Positions 45,522 to 52,853 of a DNA stretch of 64,000 bases are shown here, piece after piece. The position numbers were made by a program, and so were the translations under genes. The stretch's first letter is position 1; every line of letters starts with the position of its first letter. Below the pieces are notes generated by a model. The model made no database searches and was not told where the DNA came from. It saw nothing but the letters and a program-made list of their open reading frames with translations. The stretch is from Phenylobacterium sp. J367 (GTDB taxonomy: Bacteria; Pseudomonadota; Alphaproteobacteria; Caulobacterales; Caulobacteraceae): NCBI RefSeq assembly GCF_024699985.1, contig NZ_JAJONA010000001.1, positions 4,745,437 to 4,809,436 of the forward strand, written 5' to 3'.

Positions 45522-47423
45522 CTAGTGCGGCAGGACGGGCGTGTCGCCGGTCTCGCTGGCCCAGTCGCTGTTGACCAGCTTGCGCAGGTGGTCGCGCTCG
45601 GCCTTCAGGGTCATCAGGGTCGACGAGTCGTGGTCGCGGTCGAGGTCGCGCGCCGCCTCCTCCACCGCCCGCTCCAGGCTCTCGAGCTGGATCAGCAGGT
45701 CGAAGGCCTGGCGCCAGAGGTCGCGGGCCCGCGCGGCCGGCTGATTGAGGAACGGCGCCGCCACCCCGGCCCGCCGGGCGTCCTTCTCCAGCGTGGCGAT
45801 GAACGACGGGTCCATGCCGCGCGCCTGAAGCTGGCGGATCGCCGTGTCCATCTCCAGGTGGTCCGTCTCGTAGCGCAGGCGGACCAGCTCGTGGGCGAAG
45901 GCGTCCAGCTTCTCGTCGCCGAACCCGTGCCGGTCGACGAGCTCGATGGCGTCGTCCAGCACATGCGGGTCGCGCACCGCCGCCAGCGCCAGGGCCGCGG
46001 CGAGCGGCTTGGGCGTATGGCGCATCTTCTCGGCGGCGGCCTTGGTCTCGGCCATGGCCCCGGTCATCGCCGGCTTGCGCTTGTCCCAGCGGGCGCGGGA
46101 CATCTCGCGGGCCGCCGCGCCCACCGTGTAGACCGGCTCGCGGGTCGGCCAGAGCGCCTCGTAGCGGGCGAGCAGGTCCTCCTTGTAGGCCTGGGCCAGG
46201 TCCTTGTCGGCGATGGTCGCGGCGAGCTTGCGCAGGCGGACCTTCAGCGAGGTCTTGCGCTCGGGCGTGTCGAGCGTCTCGAGGTCGCGCTCGCGCAGGA
46301 ACAGGGCCTCGACGAAGGGCCGGGTGTTGGCGAGCTGGGCCTTGAGCGCCGCCGGCCCCTGCTCGCGCAGCACGTCGTCGGGGTCCTTGCCGCCCTCGAC
46401 GATGGCGAACCGGAGGCTCTTGCCGACGGTCAGCAGCGGCAGCGCCCGGTCGATGGCCCGGCCCGCCGCCTGGCGGCCCGCCCGGTCGGCGTCGAAGCAG
46501 AGCGTGGGCTCGGGATGGTAGCGCCAGAGCACCTCGAGCTGGTCCTCGCCGAGCGCCGTGCCCATGGGGGCGACGGCCGGGATGCCGGCCCGCTGGCAGG
46601 CGATCACATCCATGTAGCCCTCGACCACCACCAGCGGCGGGGTCTCGCCCGAGGGGGCGGCGGCGATCAGCTTCCGGGCCTCGGCCAGGCCGTAGAGGTT
46701 CGCGCCCTTGTGGAAAATCGAGGTCTCGGGCCCGTTCAGGTACTTGGCGCGGGCCTGGGGATCCATCGCCCGTCCGCCGAACGAGACGATCCGGCCGCGG
46801 GCGTCGCCGATCGGGAAGATGATCCTGTCCCGGAACCGGTCGTAGGGCGCCCCGCCCTCCTCCGGCGCGATCAGCAGGCCGGTCTCGACGAGCTCGGCCG
46901 GGCGCGCGCCCTTGGTGACCAGATAGTCCTTCAGCGCCGTGCGGCTGGCCGGCGAGAAGCCCAGGCGGAAGCGGCTCCATTCGCTCTCCGGCAGGCCGCG
47001 TTTCTCCAGGTAGGCGCGGGCCTCGCGGCCGGACGGGCGGCGGAGCTCGGCCTCGAACCACTGGGCGGCGAGCTCCAGCCAGTCGGAGAGGCCCTGGCGC
47101 TTCTTCTCGACCTCCTGGGCGCGCGGATCGACCGCCGGCAGCGGCACGCCGGCCTCCGAGGCCAGGATCTCCACGGCCTCGGTGAACGAGACCCGCTGGG
47201 TCTCCTGCAGGAAGGTGATCAGGTCGCCGGACTTGCCGGAGGAGAAGTCGAAGAACTGGCCCTTGTCGTCGTTCACGTAGAACGAGGGGGTCTTCTCCTT
47301 GGTGAAGGGCGACAGGCCGACGTACTCGCGCCCCTGCTTCCGCAGCTTCACCGTCTTGCCGATGACATCGGACGGGCGAAGGCGGGACTTGATCTCGTCG
47401 AGGAAGCGTTCGTCGAAGCGCAT
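45522..47423 (-). CDS. dnaG: DNA primase
   Basis: A 633-residue intact primase that makes RNA primers at the replication fork. The N-terminal domain reads REYVGLSPFTKEKTPSFYVND with FFDFSSGKSGDLITFL. This is the CHC2 zinc-ribbon position, but the zinc cysteines and histidine are replaced, as in other alphaproteobacteria. The TOPRIM core has VVEGYMDVIACQRAGI and LCFDADRAGRQAAGRAIDRALPLL. The C-terminal DnaB-interacting part is helical and ends WASETGDTPVLPH. It starts MRFDERFLDEIKSRLRPSDVIG. Its neighbour two genes on is rpoD, as in the macromolecular-synthesis operon. Confidence 0.97.
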   Translation of the reverse strand: MRFDERFLDEIKSRLRPSDVIGKTVKLRKQGREYVGLSPFTKEKTPSFYVNDDKGQFFDFSSGKSGDLITFLQETQRVSFTEAVEILASEAGVPLPAVDPRAQEVEKKRQGLSDWLELAAQWFEAELRRPSGREARAYLEKRGLPESEWSRFRLGFSPASRTALKDYLVTKGARPAELVETGLLIAPEEGGAPYDRFRDRIIFPIGDARGRIVSFGGRAMDPQARAKYLNGPETSIFHKGANLYGLAEARKLIAAAPSGETPPLVVVEGYMDVIACQRAGIPAVAPMGTALGEDQLEVLWRYHPEPTLCFDADRAGRQAAGRAIDRALPLLTVGKSLRFAIVEGGKDPDDVLREQGPAALKAQLANTRPFVEALFLRERDLETLDTPERKTSLKVRLRKLAATIADKDLAQAYKEDLLARYEALWPTREPVYTVGAAAREMSRARWDKRKPAMTGAMAETKAAAEKMRHTPKPLAAALALAAVRDPHVLDDAIELVDRHGFGDEKLDAFAHELVRLRYETDHLEMDTAIRQLQARGMDPSFIATLEKDARRAGVAAPFLNQPAARARDLWRQAFDLLIQLESLERAVEEAARDLDRDHDSSTLMTLKAERDHLRKLVNSDWASETGDTPVLPH

Positions 47424-47480
47424 CTGGGGAAACCGCTACCACCGACCCGCGCGAAGGGCTGTGCATGGGTTTCGGCAGGT

Positions 47481-47489
47481 TGTGGATAA
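47481..47489. promoter_or_regulatory. DnaA-box-like site upstream of dnaG
   Basis: TGTGGATAA is the exact complement of the DnaA box TTATCCACA. It lies 58 bases upstream of the dnaG start, within its probable promoter. A nine-base match in 64 kb of GC-rich DNA is unusual but not conclusive. Confidence 0.4.
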
Positions 47490-47532
47490 CTCTGACCAGC
47501 CGGTGCGACAGAGTCGGTCGGGGGCGGCTTCG

Positions 47533-47592
47533 GAACCACGGATTTCGCCGGTGCTGGCCGGTGGGCTCGGTGCGGACCGGGTTTGGAACCAC
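47533..47592. repeat. 60-bp direct repeat, copy 1 (copy 2 at 47674-47733)
   Basis: Both copies begin GAACCACGGATTTC and end GGGTTTGGAACCAC, and by eye they differ at 5 of 60 positions. They are 141 bases apart in the dnaG upstream intergenic region. The second copy runs directly into the left arm of palindromic element A, and the first ends in a similar AACCACGAAAGGCGCGAAGG. The arrangement looks like a partial tandem duplication. Confidence 0.85.
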
Positions 47593-47633
47593 GAAAGGCG
47601 CGAAGGACACGACACTGATCCGCCCCTCCTCCG

Positions 47634-47668
47634 CTCATCCCGGCGAAAGCCGGGATCCAGGCTGAGTC
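47634..47668. repeat. 35-bp outer inverted repeat, left arm (right arm 47908-47942)
   Basis: The arm contains the internal hairpin CCCGGCGAAAGCCGGG. The right arm at 47908-47942 is its reverse complement with 2 mismatches by eye. Together they enclose the second direct repeat and palindromic element A. The TCATCCCGGCGAAAGCCGGGAT-type unit resembles dispersed extragenic repeats seen in many alphaproteobacterial genomes. Confidence 0.85.
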
Positions 47669-47673
47669 GGGTT

Positions 47674-47733
47674 GAACCACGGATTTCATGGGTGCTGGCC
47701 GGCGGGCTCGGTGCGGTCCGGGTTTGGAACCAC
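47674..47733. repeat. 60-bp direct repeat, copy 2
   Basis: Second copy of the direct repeat at 47533-47592. Its last six bases (AACCAC) are also the first bases of palindromic element A. Confidence 0.85.
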
Positions 47734-47885
47734 AGAAACACACAGAAGGACACAGAAGGGGCGAGCCGGCCGAGGTCGGTGAGATGGCGGACGTGACTCG
47801 CGCGCCTGGAAGGCGCGCATGGTGATGGAGGCGCCAAGCCATCCGATGGCCCGCCTTCTGTGTGGTTCTGTGTGGTTCTGTGGTT
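47728..47885. repeat. 158-bp palindromic element A (ACACAGAAGG-type arms)
   Basis: Left arm 47728-47759 and right arm 47854-47885 are 32-nt inverted repeats with 3 mismatches, starting AACCACAGAA and built from ACACAGAAGG-like units; the spacer is 94 nt. The AT-rich arms stand out strongly in GC-rich DNA. A second element with the same arm length, spacer length and total length lies at 50485-50642 beside a GxxExxY gene. No reading frame in the spacer looks real. Transcribed, it would form a long hairpin. Confidence 0.9.
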
Positions 47886-47907
47886 CTTCGCGCGGAGCGC
47901 GCTGGCT

Positions 47908-47942
47908 GAGTCAGCTTGGATCCCGGCTTTCGCCGGGATGAG
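47908..47942. repeat. 35-bp outer inverted repeat, right arm
   Basis: Reverse complement of 47634-47668 with two mismatches. It ends 9 bases before the stop of the following minus-strand hypothetical gene and could also act as its transcription end. Confidence 0.85.
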
Positions 47943-47951
47943 CGGAGGGGG

Positions 47952-48563
47952 TTAGCTGGAGTCGGCGGGCTGGGGCTCGGGCTCGGCGGGTTCGCGGCCG
48001 CGGATGTCGTAGATGAGGGTGGGGTCGGCGCCGATGGCGTCGCAGGCTTCGATGACCAGGAGGTCGAAGTCGCGGGTGAGGAAGTCGGGCTTGGCTTCCT
48101 CGGCGTCGAGGAAGGCCTCGAGCCTGTCCCACATGGGGTCTTCGGGCGGCGGGCGGTCGGGCTTGTCGATCCCGTCGTCGGGGAGGTTCCAGTCGGCGCC
48201 TTCGTGCTCGGACCAGAAGCAGTCGCCGACCCGGGTCCAGACGCCGTCGCGGCGCTGGTCGACGGCGATCTCACGGGTCTCGGCCTCGGCCTTCGCCTTG
48301 GCTTCAGCGAGGTCGGCTTTCTCCTGAGCTTTGAAGTGCAGCTCGTCCTTGTAGCGGACCAGCTTCAGTTCCAACGCCAGCGTCTGGCGCAGGCCGCGGC
48401 TCACCCGGTGGAAGGCGGTGGCGAGGCGGACGGCGTCCTCGGGGCTCTCGGCGTCCAGCGCCCGCTGCTGCAGGTCGCGGCAGAGCTCCAGGCTCATCCC
48501 CGCGAGCGCGCGGAGCGTCACGGTGTGACGGTCTTCTCCAAGCTGGGCTGCATCGTCGGTCAT
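47952..48563 (-). CDS. Hypothetical protein, Caulobacterales type
   Basis: A 203-residue soluble acidic protein without a recognised domain. It begins MTDDAAQLGEDRHTVTLRALAGMSLELCRDLQQRALDAE, with a central coiled-coil-like segment KAQEKADLAEAKAKAEAETREIAVDQRRDG. A tryptophan-rich part (WTRVGDCFWSEHEGADWN) follows, with an acidic proline-rich tail. The N-terminal half is helical. It is intact and transcribed alone, with the repeat complex directly after its stop. Confidence 0.7.
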   Translation of the reverse strand: MTDDAAQLGEDRHTVTLRALAGMSLELCRDLQQRALDAESPEDAVRLATAFHRVSRGLRQTLALELKLVRYKDELHFKAQEKADLAEAKAKAEAETREIAVDQRRDGVWTRVGDCFWSEHEGADWNLPDDGIDKPDRPPPEDPMWDRLEAFLDAEEAKPDFLTRDFDLLVIEACDAIGADPTLIYDIRGREPAEPEPQPADSS

Positions 48564-48618
48564 GAGAACGAAACAAGAACAGATGCAGCCGGCGGAGTCA
48601 AGGTTTTTTCGGCTGCAG

Positions 48619-48693
48619 GCCCTCTCCCTACCCTCTCCCTCTCGGGCTTCGCCCGGGGGAGAGGAGTGGAGCTGAGCGGCCGAGGGAGAGGGC
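48619..48693. repeat. CCCTCTCCC-type imperfect hairpin repeat
   Basis: Outer arms GCCCTCTCCCT (48619-48629) and AGGGAGAGGGC (48683-48693) enclose an inner hairpin with CGGGC-TTC-GCCCG at its tip. It spans the whole gap between the hypothetical gene and the sigma-factor stop. It resembles the GGGAGAGGG extragenic palindromes common in Caulobacterales. There is no T run on the correct side, so I do not call it a terminator. Confidence 0.7.
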
Positions 48694-49556
48694 TAGCCCA
48701 CGTGGCCGAGCTTCTCGGGGTTGCGGACGGCGTAGATGGCGGCGATGAGGCCGTCGGCGTCGGCTTCGAAGGCGAGGGTTTCGGGGCCGTCGGAGAGATG
48801 CAGGACGAGGCCCGGATAGCCGTTGATCCGCGCCGCCTCGAACTGGCTGACGCCCGGCAGGCCGCCGGTGCGCCAGGCGATGCCTTCCAGCAGTCGGATG
48901 ATGTCGTCCCGGCCGACCATGACCCTGAGCGCGGCCTTCCGCTTGCCGCCGCCGTCGGTGACCATCACCGCGTCCTGGGCGAGCAGGCCGGCCAGCGCCC
49001 GCATGTCCTTGCCGGACGCCGCGGCGGCGAAGGCGTTGGCGAGTTCCAGCATCCGCGCCTGGTCGACGGCGAAGCGCGGCTTCTCCTGGCGCACGTGCTC
49101 GCGGGCCCGGCTGGCGAGCTGGCGGACGGCGGCCTCGCTGCGGCCGAGGGTCTCGGCGACGGCCGGATAGTCCTCGTCGAACACGTCGTGCAGGAGGAAG
49201 ACCGCCCGCTCCAGCGGCGAAAGGCGCTCCAGGGCGAGCAGGAAGGCCACCGACACCTCCTCGGCGCGCTCCAGGGGGTCCTCGGCGAGCGGCTCGATCA
49301 GCGGCTCGGGCAGCCAGGGCCCGCGGTAGGCGTCGCGCTCGACCTTGGCGGCGCGCAGCCGGTCGATGCAGAGCCTCGTCGTCGTGCGGACCAGCCAGGC
49401 GGCCGGGTCGGTGACGCCGCCGGCCGCGCGGGTCCAGCGGAGCCAGGCGTCCTGCACCGCGTCCTCGGCCTCCGAGACCGAGCCCAGCATCCGGTAGGCC
49501 AGCCGCTTCAGCCGCGGCCGGTTGGTTTCGAAGGCGTCGGTGAGCGCCGGGTCCAT
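48693..49556 (-). CDS. ECF sigma factor, ECF41/SigJ type with SnoaL-like C-terminal domain
   Basis: A sigma factor of about 287 residues. Sigma-2 is LKRLAYRMLGSVSEAEDAVQDAWLRW; sigma-4 is LSPLERAVFLLHDVFDEDYPAVAETLGRSEAAVRQLASRAREH. Between them GPWLPEPL is the ECF41 linker motif. A SnoaL-like C-terminal domain follows, ending YAVRNPEKLGHV, close to the NPDKL motif by which ECF41 factors are autoregulated. ECF41 members need no anti-sigma factor. The start is taken at MDPALTDAFE; an alternative lies three codons upstream. The neighbouring membrane protein (start 49972) precedes it in the same direction. Confidence 0.88.
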   Translation of the reverse strand: MDPALTDAFETNRPRLKRLAYRMLGSVSEAEDAVQDAWLRWTRAAGGVTDPAAWLVRTTTRLCIDRLRAAKVERDAYRGPWLPEPLIEPLAEDPLERAEEVSVAFLLALERLSPLERAVFLLHDVFDEDYPAVAETLGRSEAAVRQLASRAREHVRQEKPRFAVDQARMLELANAFAAAASGKDMRALAGLLAQDAVMVTDGGGKRKAALRVMVGRDDIIRLLEGIAWRTGGLPGVSQFEAARINGYPGLVLHLSDGPETLAFEADADGLIAAIYAVRNPEKLGHVG

Positions 49557-49588
49557 GCGGGTCATCCTATCGCGGGCGGGCGCGGGCA

Positions 49589-49972
49589 TCAGGCGGTTTC
49601 CTTCGGCGGGACGAGGGCCAGACCGAGGGCGATCAGAGCCGGCGCATAGACGGCGGCGAAGTCGCGCGCGGCGGCGACCAGCGGGGCGGTTCCGCAGGCG
49701 GCGTCATAGACGTGGATGGCGGCGTGCAGCGTCAGGAAGCCCGCCGCGAGGACGAGCGCCGGCCACCCCTGCCGCGGCGCCCTGGCGAACCAGGCCAGCC
49801 CTCCGGCGGTGATGAGGTAGGCGACGCCGATGTCGCGCACGAAGTGCGGGTTGTAGGGCCCGGTCAGCGGCACGCTGGGGACTGCGCCATACCACCATTG
49901 TCCGGCGAACAGCATGGCGAGCCCGTTGGCTCCCAGCACCCCCGCCAGCACGATCGCCACGATCCGTCCCAT
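49589..49972 (-). CDS. Small integral membrane protein
   Basis: 127 residues with four hydrophobic segments: IVAIVLAGVLGANGLAMLFA, IGVAYLITAGGLAWFA, ALVLAAGFLTLHAAIHVY and FAAVYAPALIALGLALV. The pattern suits a DoxX/DUF4345-like small membrane family, but I cannot fix the name. It lies 32 bases upstream of the ECF41 gene on the same strand, where the usual ECF41 partner (carboxymuconolactone decarboxylase, oxidoreductase or epimerase) would be expected. It could be the sigma target. Confidence 0.72.
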   Translation of the reverse strand: MGRIVAIVLAGVLGANGLAMLFAGQWWYGAVPSVPLTGPYNPHFVRDIGVAYLITAGGLAWFARAPRQGWPALVLAAGFLTLHAAIHVYDAACGTAPLVAAARDFAAVYAPALIALGLALVPPKETA

Positions 49973-50027
49973 CGGCCCCTCCTCAGGTCCTTCGAGCCAA
50001 GGACGGCGGGGCGGTCAGGGTTGTGAC

Positions 50028-50478
50028 ATGGCAGAAGATGTTCTTATAATGTTCCGAAAGCATCGGGGCATGGAACGCGCCATGGATGGCTCGGGCGAGA
50101 CAGATGAGTTTCTGCTCAGCGAAGAAACGTTCCGCATCCGCGGGGCCATCTTCGCCGTCTACAAGGCGCTTGGCCCCGGCTTCCTCGAAGCTGTCTACCA
50201 GGAGAGCCTCGGGATGGAGCTCGAGGCTCGACGCATTCCCTTCCGCGCGCAGCCCGGCCTACAGATCCACTACAAGGGTCACCTGCTAAAGCAGACCTAT
50301 GCCCCGGACTTCCTCTGCTTCGACAGTGTGATCGTCGAACTGAAGACCGTGCGCGAGCTGGCGCCCGGAACATCGCGCCCAGCTCGGCAACTACCTGCGC
50401 GCGACACGACTGCGCGTGGGGCTGTTGGTGAACTTCAGTTCTCCTGTCCGCGTCGCCGTGGAGCGGATGGTCCTCTAG
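50028..50478 (+). CDS. GxxExxY family protein (PDDEXK-nuclease-like; one frame break)
   Basis: A protein of about 150 residues. The family signature is AIFAVYKALGPGFLEAVYQESLGMELE (G-x2-E-x2-Y). The nuclease-like core continues IPFRAQPGLQIHYKGHLLKQTYAPDFLCFDSVIVELKTV, where D and E-x-K match a PDDEXK active site. After a one-base correction at CCC 50364-50366 it ends EHRAQLGNYLRATRLRVGLLVNF and VERMVL at TAG 50478. Starts at 50028, 50070 or 50082 are possible. Six bases after the stop begins palindromic element B. The family is widespread and of unproven function. Confidence 0.85.
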
Positions 50479-50484
50479 GCTTAG

Positions 50485-50642
50485 AACCACAGAAAAGCAC
50501 AGAAGGACACAGAAGGTGCACGGTCGACGGAGGTGCTCCATTCGGCGTGACGGCGAAGCCCTCAACACTTCCCGCGACGAGTGCGAAATAGGACTGGCGG
50601 CCTAAGGCCGCCTTCTGTGTGTTTCTGTGTATTTCTGTGGTT
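50485..50642. repeat. 158-bp palindromic element B (ACACAGAAGG-type arms)
   Basis: Arms 50485-50516 and 50611-50642 (32 nt each, 4 mismatches) start AACCACAGAA and contain ACAGAAGGACACAGAAGG. The 94-nt spacer differs in sequence from that of element A but has exactly its length. It begins 7 bases after the last base of the GxxExxY stop and may be part of that gene's mobile unit. Arm-to-arm identity with element A is high (about 29 of 32 for the left arms). Confidence 0.9.
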
Positions 50643-50687
50643 GAAACCTTGCGGCTGCGCCGCTGCTCGGCCGTCCGGACGCAAACC

Positions 50688-50717
50688 AAAAAGGGCGGCC
50701 CCACGGGACCGCCCTTT
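50688..50717 (-). terminator. Intrinsic terminator of carA
   Basis: On the minus strand GGGCGG pairs with CCGCCC across TCCCGTGGGG, followed by TTTTT. It lies 24 bases after the carA stop. The AAAGGGCGG...CCGCCCTTT symmetry could also stop plus-strand transcripts from the GxxExxY side. Confidence 0.85.
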
Positions 50718-50741
50718 GGTGTCTGGCTGCCCGGCCGGGGC

Positions 50742-51914
50742 CTATTTCTTCGTGGCGTCCATGTTCTGGGCGAAGCGTTCGAAGAGGTAGAGGCTGTCGG
50801 TGGGGCCGGGGGAGGCCTCCGGGTGGTGCTGGACGCTGAAGACCGGGCGGTCCTTGAGCGCGATGCCGGCGTTGGTGCCGTCGAAGAGCGAGACGTGGGT
50901 CTCCACCACCGGGGCCGGCAGGCTGTCGCGGTCGACGGTGAAGCCGTGGTTCATGGAGACGATCTCCACCTTGCCAGTGGTCAGGTCCTTCACCGGGTGG
51001 TTCGCCCCGTGGTGGCCCTGGTCCATCTTCACGGTCTTGGCACCCAGCGCCAGGGACAGCATCTGGTGGCCGAGGCAGATGCCGAAGACCGGCGTGCCGT
51101 TCTCCACCAGCTTCTGGATCTCGGGCACGGCGTACTGGCCGGTGGCGGCCGGGTCGCCCGGGCCGTTGGAGAGGAGGACGCCGTCCGGCTTGCGGGCCAG
51201 GATCTCCTCGGCGCTCGTCGAGGCCGGGACGACGGTGGCCCGGGCGCCGACCGAGGTCAGCGCGCGCAGGATGTTGCGCTTCACGCCGTAGTCGACGACC
51301 ACGACCTCGTACTTCGGGGTTTCGGCCGGCTTCGCGTAGCCCTCGCCCCAGGCCCAGAGGCCCTCGTCATAGACGAACGGCTGGAGGCAGGAGGCGTCCT
51401 TGGCGAGGTCGAGGCCTTCGAGGCCGCTCCAGGCCTTGGCCTTCGCCACCAGGGCGTCGAGGTCGAAGACGCCGGTCGGGCTGTGGGCGATGACGCCGTG
51501 CGGCATGCCGTGCTCGCGGATCTTGCGGGTCAGGGCCCGGGTGTCGACGCCGGCGATGCCGATGACGCCGCGGCGCGCCATCCAGGTCTGAAGGTCGGTG
51601 TCGGCGCGCCAGTTGGCCGGCCGGGTCGGCGCGTCGCGGAAGATCGCGCCGCGCGCCGCGGTCTCGGCCGAGCCGGACATCTGCTCGATGTCCTCCACGT
51701 TCGTACCGACGTTGCCGACGTGCGGGAAGGTGAAGGCGACGATCTGGGCCATGTAGGAGGGGTCCGTGAGGATCTCCTGGTAGCCGGTCATCGCGGTGTT
51801 GAAGCACACCTCGCCGACCGCCTCTCCGACCGCGCCCACGCCGACGCCCTGCAGGATGGTCCCGTCGGCGAGGGCCAGGACGCCGGTCACGCCGGGCAGC
51901 AGGTCTCGGCTCAT
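50742..51914 (-). CDS. carA: Carbamoyl-phosphate synthase small subunit
   Basis: The 390-residue glutaminase subunit that feeds ammonia to CarB for arginine and pyrimidine synthesis. The N-domain has GEVCFNTAMTGYQEILTDPSY. The class I amidotransferase domain has the nucleophile in VFGICLGHQMLSLALG and the His-Glu pair in FSVQHHPEASPGPTDS; KNILRAL-type DYGVKRNILRALTSVGA and LLSNGPGDP precede it. It starts MSRDLLPGVTG. The gene is intact with a terminator behind it. carB is not in the window. Confidence 0.97.
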   Translation of the reverse strand: MSRDLLPGVTGVLALADGTILQGVGVGAVGEAVGEVCFNTAMTGYQEILTDPSYMAQIVAFTFPHVGNVGTNVEDIEQMSGSAETAARGAIFRDAPTRPANWRADTDLQTWMARRGVIGIAGVDTRALTRKIREHGMPHGVIAHSPTGVFDLDALVAKAKAWSGLEGLDLAKDASCLQPFVYDEGLWAWGEGYAKPAETPKYEVVVVDYGVKRNILRALTSVGARATVVPASTSAEEILARKPDGVLLSNGPGDPAATGQYAVPEIQKLVENGTPVFGICLGHQMLSLALGAKTVKMDQGHHGANHPVKDLTTGKVEIVSMNHGFTVDRDSLPAPVVETHVSLFDGTNAGIALKDRPVFSVQHHPEASPGPTDSLYLFERFAQNMDATKK

Positions 51915-52077
51915 GGCGTGGGCTCCTTTGGAACGACGGGAATATCGGGGACGTGCAGGCCGGCCCCTGCGCAAACGGTCGCGTAGGTAGTGAGTCCCGC
52001 CCGCGGGGTCAATGCGGGTTTCCCCGCGCCGGCCCGCGGCGTAAGCGTGGGCGGGAGATCAGCGGGAGGATGCGCCG

Positions 52078-52515
52078 ATGAGCGAGGGCCATATCGATCC
52101 GGACCGGGAGGCCTGGGCGGTGTTCAAGTCGCTGCCCCGCGACGAGCCGATCCAGATGCTGAACCTGGTCCGGCTGAAGGCGAAAGCGGAATATCCGGCC
52201 GACCATCCGAACCACGGCAAGGACCTTTCCGGCGTCGACGCCTATCGGGCATACGGACGCACGACGGCGCCGATCTTCAAGCGGCTGGGCGGGCGGCAGG
52301 TGTGGGCCGGCAAACCGCAGGTGATGGTGACGGGGCCGGGAAGCGAGGCCTGGGACCTGGCCTTCATCGCCGAATATCCCAGCGCCGAGGCCTTCATGGC
52401 CATGGTGCGGGACCCCGAGTACCGCGAGCACGTGAAGCACCGGACGGCGGGCGTGGCGGACTCGCGGCTCCTGCGGCTCGCGCCTGTGGAGCCGGGCGAG
52501 GGGTTCGGGGAGTAG
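52078..52515 (+). CDS. DUF1330 domain-containing protein
   Basis: 145 residues of the ferredoxin-like alpha-beta barrel (Dabb/DUF1330) type: EPIQMLNLVRLKAKAEYP, VDAYRAYGRTTAPIFKRLGGRQVW and DLAFIAEYPSAEAFMAMVRDPEYREHVKHRTAGVADSRLL are characteristic. Function unknown; relatives are small monooxygenase-like proteins. It starts after GGGAGGATGCGCCG and is transcribed alone. Confidence 0.88.
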   Translation: MSEGHIDPDREAWAVFKSLPRDEPIQMLNLVRLKAKAEYPADHPNHGKDLSGVDAYRAYGRTTAPIFKRLGGRQVWAGKPQVMVTGPGSEAWDLAFIAEYPSAEAFMAMVRDPEYREHVKHRTAGVADSRLLRLAPVEPGEGFGE

Positions 52516-52574
52516 GCGGAAACCGAGGGAAACTCGTCCTTTCGCGGGCGCGTGACCGGGGGCATCCTCGGGTC

Positions 52575-52820
52575 ATGCTGGCGCTTCGACCCAACTGCGA
52601 ATGCTGTGACAAGGACCTGCCGCCGGAGAGCGCGGAGGCGCGGATCTGCACCTTCGAGTGCACCTTCTGCGCGGACTGCGTGGAGAGCCGGCTGGGCGGG
52701 ATGTGCCCGAACTGCGGCGGGAACCTCGTGGCGCGGCCGATCCGGCCGGCGCACCTGCTGGCGAAGTACCCGGCGTCCACCGAGCGGGTGCTGAAGCGCC
52801 ACAAGGCCTGCGCGGCCTAG
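52575..52820 (+). CDS. DUF1272 domain-containing small zinc-ribbon protein
   Basis: 81 residues: MLALRPNCECCDKDLP, ICTFECTFCADCVE and GMCPNCGGNLVARPIRP. Eight cysteines in C-x2-C pairs suggest a double zinc ribbon. This matches DUF1272, of unknown function, usually found as single genes in proteobacteria. It is the last intact chromosomal gene before the interrupted HAD gene. Confidence 0.9.
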   Translation: MLALRPNCECCDKDLPPESAEARICTFECTFCADCVESRLGGMCPNCGGNLVARPIRPAHLLAKYPASTERVLKRHKACAA

Positions 52821-52853
52821 CGGGAGACGGCGGGCTCGCTTAAGAGCCCGGCC

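Noticed and set aside
45423..47489. 688-codon open frame antisense to dnaG
   Set aside because: A shadow of an intact primase gene with no domain content.
47728..47885. Element A as a small RNA gene
   Set aside because: A hairpin would form if transcribed, but no promoter or terminator is evident; the repeat interpretation explains more.
48619..48693. CCCTCTCCC hairpin as terminator of the sigma gene
   Set aside because: The adjacent T run is on the wrong side for the minus-strand gene, so I list it as a repeat.
47500..50700. CRISPR array
   Set aside because: The repeats are inverted pairs with 94-nt spacers and only two units; there are no regularly spaced direct repeats and no cas genes.
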